Below the pieces are notes generated by a model. It was not told the DNA's origin. It searched no databases and was given only the letters and a program-made list of their open reading frames with translations. A stretch of 22,490 nucleotides of DNA from UBA7359 sp964392105. GTDB taxonomy: Bacteria > Pseudomonadota > Gammaproteobacteria > Eutrophobiales > Eutrophobiaceae. Shown in pieces: positions 9,127-15,110 of the stretch (position 1 is its first letter; every line of letters begins with the position of its first letter). The translations under genes were made by a program, and so were the position numbers. The stretch is taken from assembly GCA_964392105.1 (NCBI GenBank), contig CAYMPA010000037.1:1-22490 (forward strand). Reading direction: 5' to 3'.

Positions 9127-9360
9127 TTATGAACGTAATCGTAAATTCAACTGATCAACCAACTCTGACCAATCTGAATCTTCATAAAGGGCCTCATGAA
9201 TAAATTGAGACTGTCCTGTATTCCAGAATGAAGCTTCTTCAAGAGACAGATTATCCGGGACAGGCCGATGCATGTGGATAAATTTATCAATCTCATTAAT
9301 CGTATTGGGCAATCCCAGTTGGGCAAATAAATCACTCATAGTATGTTCGAAATTTTCCAT
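9127..9360 (-). CDS. DUF2789 family protein
   Basis: A 77-residue acidic protein of the DUF2789 family, found in Pseudomonas and other gammaproteobacteria. Typical features are SDLFAQLGLP near the N-terminus, a central HRPVPDNLSLEEASFW and a C-terminal EDSDWSELVDQLNLRLR. I chose the ATG at 9360 because a GGA-type ribosome site lies 8 nt before it; an ATG three codons upstream (9369) has no spaced ribosome site. No function is established. It is just upstream of epmA on the same strand and downstream of efp, so an accessory link to EF-P biology is possible but unproven. Confidence 0.85.
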   Translation of the reverse strand: MENFEHTMSDLFAQLGLPNTINEIDKFIHMHRPVPDNLSLEEASFWNTGQSQFIHEALYEDSDWSELVDQLNLRLRS

Positions 9361-9443
9361 ATTTATCATCCACTAACAAAAGAATGATTACAATTTGAGT
9401 ATAGTATATTAAGTAACATTTTCAGATCTTTAGAGAAATTTGT

Positions 9444-9470
9444 AAAAAACACCCAGATGGTTCTGTGTTT
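9444..9470 (-). terminator. Likely intrinsic terminator downstream of efp
   Basis: Read on the minus strand, AACACAGA and TCTGggTGTT form a stem around the loop ACCA, with a two-base bulge, followed at once by six T. It lies about 140 bp after the efp stop and 80 bp before the DUF2789 start, so it may end the efp message or act as an attenuator for the DUF2789-epmA unit. Confidence 0.5.
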
Positions 9471-9509
9471 CTATTAAATTATGAGAAAGATAAAAATGTA
9501 ATTTTTTTG

Positions 9510-9600
9510 TGCGAGCAAGGAAAGCACCGCGCGGAAAACCGGAGTGTATAGATAATACATGAGGATTTGAGCACGGTGCTGACGCCGCTATCGCGAAAAA
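9510..9600. repeat. Structured repeat-like intergenic element
   Basis: A GC-richer island inside an AT-rich spacer. It has nested inverted repeats: GCGA (9511-9514) with TCGC (9591-9594), AGCACCG (9523-9529) with CGGTGCT (9574-9580), and GTGTAT (9544-9549) with ATACAT (9555-9560, one G-T pair). The layout, with a phrase like CCGGAGTGTATA...ATACATGAGGATTTGAGC, resembles a repeat class I recall from intergenic regions of many gammaproteobacteria. Only one copy is in this window, so the repeat status is inference. A T-run follows on the plus strand. Confidence 0.5.
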
Positions 9601-9613
9601 AGTGCGTTTTTAT

Positions 9614-10183
9614 TTATTCTTTAGCGCGGCTAACATACTCCCCAGTACGCGTATCAATTTTTAACAGCTCACCATTCTCGATAAATAACGGTACTTTGAC
9701 AACGGCACCGGTTTCAAGCGTTGCCGGTTTCGAACCACCTTGTGCCGTATCACCACGTACGCCTGGATCAGTATCCGATATTTCCAGAACGACAAAGTTC
9801 GGTGGCGCGATGGACAGAGGAACATTATTCCAGAGGGTAACAAGACACATTTCTTCGCCCTTTATCCATTGCCTGGCATCAGCAACCGCATTTTCATCAG
9901 CGGCATGTTGTTCAAAGGTGTTTTGATCCATGAAATGCCACATCTCACCATCGTTATAGAGATATTGCATCTCCAGTTCTATCACATCAGCACCTTCTAA
10001 TGACTCACCCGATTTATAGGTTTTTTCCAGAACACGGCCTGTCTTTAGATTACGCAGTTTTACGCGGTTAAATGCCTGCCCTTTTCCTGGTTTAACAAAT
10101 TCGTTTTCAATAATTGAGCACGGATCATTGTCAATCATGACCTTAAGACCCAGCTTGAATTCGTTGGTACTGTATGTCGCCAT
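9614..10183 (-). CDS. efp: Elongation factor P
   Basis: EF-P binds the ribosome between the P and E sites and rescues stalling at consecutive prolines. The 189-residue protein has the usual KOW-like domain I and two OB domains. The modified loop is VKPGKGQAF, with Lys34 at exactly the E. coli position, and the EF-P signature is in the C-terminal part (KVPLFIENGE...IDTRTGEYVSR). The frame opens further upstream, but the ATG at 10183 gives MATYSTNEF, as in other EF-Ps, and has AGAAGA just before it. Lys34 agrees with epmA and epmB in this window, so beta-lysylation is expected. No epmC hydroxylase gene is visible here. Confidence 0.97.
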   Translation of the reverse strand: MATYSTNEFKLGLKVMIDNDPCSIIENEFVKPGKGQAFNRVKLRNLKTGRVLEKTYKSGESLEGADVIELEMQYLYNDGEMWHFMDQNTFEQHAADENAVADARQWIKGEEMCLVTLWNNVPLSIAPPNFVVLEISDTDPGVRGDTAQGGSKPATLETGAVVKVPLFIENGELLKIDTRTGEYVSRAKE

Positions 10184-10255
10184 CTTCTTCTGATTCCAAT
10201 ATAGTTGTGAAAAAAGCGCAATATAATACATCTATTACATCGAACCGAACAAACA
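10184..10255. promoter_or_regulatory. Divergent promoter region of efp and epmB
   Basis: A 72-bp spacer between the two start codons. A perfect TATAAT at 10222-10227 on the plus strand could serve epmB, with a start point about 22 bp before the ATG, although the -35 box is poor. On the minus strand TATTAT (10223-10228) lies 18 bp from TTGTTC and could serve efp. The two -10 elements overlap, so the promoters may exclude each other. Confidence 0.4.
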
Positions 10256-11242
10256 ATGCAGTCTTTATCCTGGCAGGAACAACTGGCACAAGCCATACAA
10301 CAACCCAATGAGTTACTTGAATATGTTGGTTTAATGGCAGATTCCATAGGTTATAGTCATCAAGGCATAAAACAATTTCCTATCCGGGTGCCGCATACCT
10401 TTGCCAACCGTATTAAACAACATGATCCTGATGATCCGATCTTGCGGCAGGTGTTTCCATATATTGATGAGGAGAATGGAAAAACCGGGTTCATCAAAGA
10501 CCCCTTATCGGAGTCTGGCGTTCAACCTGTGCAAGGCTTATTACAAAAATACAAAAACCGTGTCTTGTCTATCACGACAGGTGCCTGTGCGATACATTGT
10601 CGATACTGTTTCAGACGACATTTCCCCTATCTGGACTCAACCGCATCAGGCAATAATTGGGAATCTGGACTTGAGTACATTAAAAATGATCTGAGTATTA
10701 ACGAAGTGATTTTAAGCGGTGGTGACCCACTAACACTTTCAGATCGTCGTTTAACAGAAATATGTTCAGCACTTTCACAGATTAAACACATTAAACGAAT
10801 ACGGTTTCATACCCGACTACCCGTTGTTCTACCTGCTCGCATTACAACAACACTACTCAAACAAATTACTGCTCACTATAAATCATTAATATTTGTAATA
10901 CATTCCAATCATGCCAACGAATTGAATAATGAAGTATCAAGCATCATCAAACTCCTGCAAGAGTTTGGCATATTAGTCTTGAATCAATCGGTTCTATTAA
11001 AGGGAGTAAATGATTCTGTTGCATCATTGATTAATCTATCCGAACGTTTAGTCGCAAATAATATTATTCCTTATTACCTGCATCTATTAGATCCCGTAGC
11101 CAATGCAGCTCATTACGATGTCACAGCAGAACAAGCACAAAAACTGATTAATGAAATGCAATCCAGTGTTTCAGGCTACCTTATTCCAAAGCTGGTAAAG
11201 GAAGAGATCGGTGCTGTAAGTAAAACCTTACTTGATAATTAA
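10256..11242 (+). CDS. epmB: EF-P (R)-beta-lysylation protein EpmB (lysine 2,3-aminomutase-like radical SAM enzyme)
   Basis: EpmB (YjeK) converts (S)-alpha-lysine to (R)-beta-lysine, the donor used by EpmA. The 328-residue protein has the radical SAM cluster motif CAIHCRYC with Cys111, Cys115 and Cys118, then ILSGGDPLTLSD, typical of the KamA family. The C-terminal end SGYLIPKLVKEE matches EpmB and probably includes the PLP lysine. It is shorter than clostridial KamA, as expected for EpmB. The efp-epmB divergent arrangement is the same as in E. coli. About 90 bp after the stop is a strong terminator. Confidence 0.95.
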   Translation: MQSLSWQEQLAQAIQQPNELLEYVGLMADSIGYSHQGIKQFPIRVPHTFANRIKQHDPDDPILRQVFPYIDEENGKTGFIKDPLSESGVQPVQGLLQKYKNRVLSITTGACAIHCRYCFRRHFPYLDSTASGNNWESGLEYIKNDLSINEVILSGGDPLTLSDRRLTEICSALSQIKHIKRIRFHTRLPVVLPARITTTLLKQITAHYKSLIFVIHSNHANELNNEVSSIIKLLQEFGILVLNQSVLLKGVNDSVASLINLSERLVANNIIPYYLHLLDPVANAAHYDVTAEQAQKLINEMQSSVSGYLIPKLVKEEIGAVSKTLLDN

Positions 11243-11330
11243 CACTAAAGTATCGATTGATTAAGCCGATAAAGTGAACATGAACGGGTTCCCCCTCCTT
11301 CCCCCTTATAATCCGTTCAACATGTTATAG

Positions 11331-11357
11331 AGCCGGGCTTATGACCCGGCTTTTTTT
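11331..11357 (+). terminator. Rho-independent terminator of epmB
   Basis: A perfect 7-bp stem AGCCGGG (11331-11337) and CCCGGCT (11345-11351), loop of seven, then a T7 run. Just before it is another inverted repeat, TGAACGG (11281-11287) with CCGTTCA (11313-11319), flanking a pyrimidine-rich C/T tract. Confidence 0.85.
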
Positions 11358-11430
11358 ATCTCCATGGATTGAGTGTATGTCGCGAGAAGGCAGGACGCCT
11401 GGAGCGACGATGCCATGGATGTACTGTATG
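11356..11430. repeat. Dispersed intergenic repeat, copy 1 (full)
   Basis: Bases 11356-11387 match 22454-22485 with only two differences. Within the element CCATGGAT occurs twice (11362-11369 and 11413-11420), each followed by a GTATG-type tail. Between them a hairpin can form from CGC and AGGC with GCCT and GCG. It directly follows the epmB terminator and precedes the brnT promoter. No reading frame of note. Confidence 0.7.
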
Positions 11431-11438
11431 TGTAACCC

Positions 11439-11467
11439 TTGCGTAACTATATTTATGTAACTACAAT
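11439..11467 (+). promoter_or_regulatory. Candidate brnT promoter
   Basis: TTGCGT (11439-11444) and TACAAT (11462-11467) are separated by 17 bp. The expected start point is at or next to the brnT ATG at 11474, so the message could be leaderless; no ribosome site precedes the ATG. GTAAC occurs three times here (11432, 11443, 11457), possible half-sites for a BrnA operator. Confidence 0.45.
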
Positions 11468-11473
11468 TATATA

Positions 11474-11773
11474 ATGCGTTTTGAATGGAATCATGACAAG
11501 GATCGGGTGAATCAGGCAAAGCATAAGATCTCTTTCGAGACTGCCTGTCTCGTATTCGACGATCCTCACCATCTCAGTATTCAGGACCGTTATGAACACA
11601 ACGAAGAGCGCTGGAAAACATTAGGCATGATTCATGGTGTTGTCCTAACTCTCGTTGCGCATACTGTTGTTGAAGATCATTACGAGTAAGTAATACGAAT
11701 TATTTCGGCCCGGAAGGCAACCAGAAAAGAAAGACAGATTTATGAGCAAGCGTACAAAAAAACAAAAGACTGA
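11474..11773 (+). pseudogene. brnT: BrnT family toxin with in-frame stop
   Basis: The first 71 codons give a clear BrnT N-terminus (MRFEWNHDKDRVNQAKHKIS, then FETACLVFDDP and TLVAHTV). A TAA at 11687-11689 stops the frame. Read on in the same frame, the next codons give VIRIISARKATRKERQIYEQ, the conserved BrnT C-terminus, ending at TGA 11771-11773. BrnT is an RNase of a RelE-like fold; this C-terminal strand and helix are among its most conserved parts, so the truncated product is probably inactive. The frame overlaps the brnA start by 32 bp, as in intact modules. A sequencing error or stop-codon readthrough are the alternatives; the damage is a single nonsense codon with no frameshift. Confidence 0.85.
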
Positions 11774-12008
11774 AATCAAGAAACTGGCTTCGATGCCAGA
11801 TGAAGAGATAGACACGTCTGATATTCCGGAGACAACTGACTGGAGTAAGGCAGTTGTTGGCAAATACTATCGACCCGTAAAAAAGCAGGTCACATTACGT
11901 CTGGATGCTGACATGCTGGAATGGTTCAAGGTTCGGGGAGGTAAATATCAGACTCATATTAATATGGTGTTACGTCGTTATATGGAATCAAATCAACCCG
12001 ATAAATAA
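11742..12008 (+). CDS. brnA: BrnA family antitoxin
   Basis: An 88-residue protein whose C-terminal part matches the BrnA/CopG-like ribbon-helix-helix antitoxin family: KKQVTLRLDADMLEWFKVRGGKYQTHIN is the typical DNA-binding and dimerisation region (residues about 47-75). The N-terminal region, with DEEIDTSDIPETTDW, is the flexible segment that wraps BrnT in known complexes. The gene is intact although the toxin gene is interrupted. It starts inside the 3' end of the original brnT frame. BrnA normally represses its own operon. It converges on higA. Confidence 0.88.
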   Translation: MSKRTKKQKTEIKKLASMPDEEIDTSDIPETTDWSKAVVGKYYRPVKKQVTLRLDADMLEWFKVRGGKYQTHINMVLRRYMESNQPDK

Positions 12009-12123
12009 TTTGGAGATGTGATTGATATTCGTAAAATTGATTCTGCTGCGGCTTAACTTAATTCGTCTTTTCCCTACGTAAATTTAAATAGATTGGTCGC
12101 TCATGCACTTGCGACATTATTTA

Positions 12124-12414
12124 TTATTTATTCAAAACCCGTTCCATTTTCTGATATACGCGTTTATTTTCATGCTCCAACAGCCATAGGTTCAAATTAG
12201 TTTGCATACCAATCCAAAACCGAGGGGTACTACCCAACACACGACTTAAACGAATAGCGATATCTTCAGTCACATCACCACGTTCATTGACAACTTTAGA
12301 CATGGTATTTCGAGCGACACCGCATCGCTTAGCCAATTCACTAATCGTCAGACCGGTTTCAGGTAATATGACATTACGAATTAATGTCCCAGGATGTGAA
12401 GGTTTACGTGCCAT
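12124..12414 (-). CDS. higA: HigA family antitoxin (XRE-type)
   Basis: A 96-residue DNA-binding protein of the HigA/VapI addiction module group. N-terminal KPSHPGTLIRNVILPETGLT is the family hallmark. The helix-turn-helix spans about residues 23-43 (ISELAKRCGVARNTMSKVVN), followed by RFWIGMQTNLNLW, typical of HigA. Its ATG overlaps the higB stop by one base (TAATG), so translation is coupled. It presumably binds HigB and represses the operon at the palindrome upstream of higB. Confidence 0.93.
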   Translation of the reverse strand: MARKPSHPGTLIRNVILPETGLTISELAKRCGVARNTMSKVVNERGDVTEDIAIRLSRVLGSTPRFWIGMQTNLNLWLLEHENKRVYQKMERVLNK

Positions 12415-12701
12415 TAGTGATAATCCTCTAAATTTACATCGACGACATCATTGCCATCCATACGCCAGGTAATTCGCCAGTTTCCTGTTACCCGGATACT
12501 GTATTCGCCTCTACGTTGGCCTTTTAGTCCATGGAAATACAGGCCAGCGATATCCATTTCCTCAGGATGTTCAATTGTATCGAGCGCATCCAAAATCACG
12601 ACCAATCGATCTGCAATTTCAGCACTGATGCCGCGTTTATCGGTATATTGCGGGTCATCAAAGAAACGCTTCAGTCCTTTATGGCGAAACTTTTTAATCA
12701 T
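12414..12701 (-). CDS. higB: HigB family toxin (RelE/ParE superfamily)
   Basis: A 95-residue toxin of the HigB type, with toxin-first gene order as is normal for hig. The family core LKGQRRGEYSIRVTGNWRIT followed by WRMDGNDVVDVNLEDYH is complete at residues 59-95. HigB enzymes cut mRNA on the ribosome. No Shine-Dalgarno sequence precedes the ATG; the candidate promoter is so close that a leaderless message is possible. The frame has no disruption, in contrast with the neighbouring brnT. Confidence 0.93.
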   Translation of the reverse strand: MIKKFRHKGLKRFFDDPQYTDKRGISAEIADRLVVILDALDTIEHPEEMDIAGLYFHGLKGQRRGEYSIRVTGNWRITWRMDGNDVVDVNLEDYH

Positions 12702-12710
12702 AGAATATTT

Positions 12711-12737
12711 ATAGTGTAATCGATATGATTACACTAT
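12711..12737 (-). promoter_or_regulatory. higBA palindromic operator/promoter
   Basis: A perfect 11-bp inverted repeat, ATAGTGTAATC and GATTACACTAT, with a 5-base spacer. It lies 10 bp before the higB start codon. On the minus strand the -10-like TATAAA overlaps its promoter-proximal end. This is what a HigA autoregulation site should look like. Confidence 0.75.
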
Positions 12738-12764
12738 GCAACCGAAATGCTTACAGGGAGTAAT

Positions 12765-15023
12765 TTAACCCGTAGACTCCGCTTTTATCCTGATCACATT
12801 ACGAAAACCACGTTTCAACATATTCCCCCTGCGTCCGCGTTCACCGATGTAATACTCTTGTTCACAGGACTTCATTACCGTATGCCTTTTATCAGTGTAG
12901 ATCACTAAATTATCTGTCTCTCCCATGGCAGTCATGGCAACCACATATTCTTCACGTGTTTTTAGTTTTGCAGGTGGAATTTGAATTATTTTTAAGCCCT
13001 TACCTTTAGGTAATAAGGTCAAATCACTTATGGGGAACATTAACAAGCGCCCTATTGAACTGACTGCCGCCACCCAGTCGTTTTTAATATCATTTACCTT
13101 TGTTGGCGCCAACACTTTTGCACCATTCGGTACAGATAAAATAACTTTGCCATTCCGGTTCTTTGTATAGACATCTTCCAGCTTGATCATAAACCCGTAA
13201 CCGGCATCTGAACCAACCAAATAGATTGATTCAGGATCACCCGCCATCACACCTTCAAAAGAAACACCGTCAGGGGGTGTTAAACGGGCTGATATAGGTT
13301 CACCCAAACTACGTGCTGAGGGTAATGAATGTGCAGGTAATGAATAGCACCGACCACTTGAATCAAGAAAGACCGCAAGTTGATTGCTTCTACCCAGGCT
13401 GGCCTGCTTGAAACTATCACCACTTTTATAATTTAATGAATCCGGATCAACTTCATGCCCTTTTGCAGCTCGCACCCAGCCTTTATCTGAAAGAATAATC
13501 GTGACGGGTTCGGTTGGAATAAGACTTTTCTCATCGATTGCCCTGGCCTCTACTCCTTCCTTTAATGGCGATTGACGAACATCACCATATTCTTTTGCAT
13601 CAGCATCGATTTCCTTGCGCACTAACGTCTTTAATCGCTGTTTTGAACCGAGTGTTGTATCTAACTGCTTCCTTTCTTTCTTTAATTCATCCAGTTCACC
13701 CTTGATCTTGATCTCTTCCAGTTTGGCTAACTTGCGTAATTTCAAATCAAGAATGGCATCAGCCTGGATATCACTCAGCTTGAAACGCTTCATCAACACT
13801 GCCTTGGGATTATCTTGATCGCGAATAATCTGGATCACTTCATCAATATTCAGATAGGCCTTCATCAACCCTTCAAGGATATGAATCTGGGCAAGTACCT
13901 TATCAAGACGAAACTGCAATCGTCTTCGAACCGTTGCTGTACGGTATTCCAACCATTCTTTCAGGATACTTTTCAGATCCTTGACCTGGGGACGACCATT
14001 CAGACCAATGATATTTAGATTCACTCTATAACTGCGTTCAAGATCAGTTGTTGCATACAGATGTAACATCAACTCTTCAAGGTCGATACGATTGGAACGT
14101 GGAATAAGTATCAGTCTGGTTGGATTTTCATGATCAGACTCATCACGCAGATCATCCAGCATAGGCAATTTCTTCGCCTGCATTTGTGCTGCGATCTGTT
14201 CCAGGACCTTACTCCCTGAACTTTGATATGGCAGTGCCGTGATTACGATATTGCCATCTTCCTTTTCCCAGATTGCCCGCATTTTGATTGAACCATTCCC
14301 GGTCTCATACAACTCCTGTATGGCTGATTTAGGCGTGATGATTTCAGCATTTGTTGGAAAATCTGGTCCTTTAATATGCTGACATAGATCTTTTACCGTA
14401 CTCCTTGGTGCTTCTAATAATCGGATACAGGCACTGGCGACTTCCTTAAGATTATGCGGCGGAATATCGGTCGCCATACCCACCGCAATGCCTGTGGTCC
14501 CGTTCATTAAAATATTGGGTAATCGGGCGGGTAAGAGTTTGGGTTCTTCCAATGTCCCATCGAAATTAGGTCCCCAATCGACAGTACCTTGAGCAACCTC
14601 GCCCAGTAACACATCCGCATAGGCCGTCAGTTTGGATTCGGTATAACGCATTGCGGCAAAGGATTTCGGATCATCCATCGAGCCCCAGTTTCCCTGACCA
14701 TCGATCAGGGGATATCGATAGGAAAAATCCTGTGCCATCAACACCATGGCCTCGTAGCAGGCAGAATCACCATGAGGATGGTATTTACCGAGCACATCGC
14801 CGATAGTTCGGGCAGATTTTTTATATTTTGCTGATGCCTTTAGGCCCAATTCCGACATTGCGTAGACAATCCTGCGTTGCACAGGTTTAAGACCATCGCC
14901 TATACGCGGTAAGGCACGGTCCAGAATGACGTACATGGAGTAATCCAGATAGGCCTTCTCTGTGTATTCCTGCAAGGGTTTTTTTTCGTTTTGTTCGAAG
15001 TCAAAACTCAGTGAATCAGGCAT
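12765..15023 (-). CDS. parC: DNA topoisomerase IV subunit A
   Basis: A 752-residue ParC, the same size as E. coli ParC. The breakage-reunion domain contains the catalytic Tyr127 in AMRYTESKL and the quinolone-determining region HPHGDSACYEAM, with Ser87 and Glu91 equal to E. coli Ser80 and Glu84, so the common resistance changes are absent. The C-terminal half (about 500-750) has beta-pinwheel blades that bind DNA. It forms the A2B2 enzyme with ParE and decatenates sister chromosomes. A good AGGA ribosome site precedes the ATG. It is the last gene of a same-strand run from DUF3501, with an 87-bp very AT-rich gap after gcvP that may hold its own promoter. Confidence 0.97.
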   Translation of the reverse strand: MPDSLSFDFEQNEKKPLQEYTEKAYLDYSMYVILDRALPRIGDGLKPVQRRIVYAMSELGLKASAKYKKSARTIGDVLGKYHPHGDSACYEAMVLMAQDFSYRYPLIDGQGNWGSMDDPKSFAAMRYTESKLTAYADVLLGEVAQGTVDWGPNFDGTLEEPKLLPARLPNILMNGTTGIAVGMATDIPPHNLKEVASACIRLLEAPRSTVKDLCQHIKGPDFPTNAEIITPKSAIQELYETGNGSIKMRAIWEKEDGNIVITALPYQSSGSKVLEQIAAQMQAKKLPMLDDLRDESDHENPTRLILIPRSNRIDLEELMLHLYATTDLERSYRVNLNIIGLNGRPQVKDLKSILKEWLEYRTATVRRRLQFRLDKVLAQIHILEGLMKAYLNIDEVIQIIRDQDNPKAVLMKRFKLSDIQADAILDLKLRKLAKLEEIKIKGELDELKKERKQLDTTLGSKQRLKTLVRKEIDADAKEYGDVRQSPLKEGVEARAIDEKSLIPTEPVTIILSDKGWVRAAKGHEVDPDSLNYKSGDSFKQASLGRSNQLAVFLDSSGRCYSLPAHSLPSARSLGEPISARLTPPDGVSFEGVMAGDPESIYLVGSDAGYGFMIKLEDVYTKNRNGKVILSVPNGAKVLAPTKVNDIKNDWVAAVSSIGRLLMFPISDLTLLPKGKGLKIIQIPPAKLKTREEYVVAMTAMGETDNLVIYTDKRHTVMKSCEQEYYIGERGRRGNMLKRGFRNVIRIKAESTG

Positions 15024-15110
15024 TTTAATTTCCTAGAATTAACATTAGATATATAATTTATAATATTGATTAATAGTTATTTATATTTTAAATTATTATT
15101 AATTAACATG

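Noticed and set aside
9567..9926. 119-codon plus-strand frame over the efp 3' end and the structured element
   Set aside because: It is antisense to a certain gene, with no family match or ribosome site; the composition follows from efp.
11325..11519. 64-codon minus-strand frame across the terminator and repeat
   Set aside because: It spans a terminator, a dispersed repeat and the brnT promoter, and resembles no protein.
12096..12115. GTCGC/GCGAC hairpin between brnA and higA as a bidirectional terminator
   Set aside because: The stem is only 5 bp with a 10-base loop and no T-run on either strand; too weak to call.
15024..15110. Defined parC promoter in the gcvP-parC spacer
   Set aside because: The spacer is so AT-rich that many -10-like boxes appear by chance; no -35 stands out.
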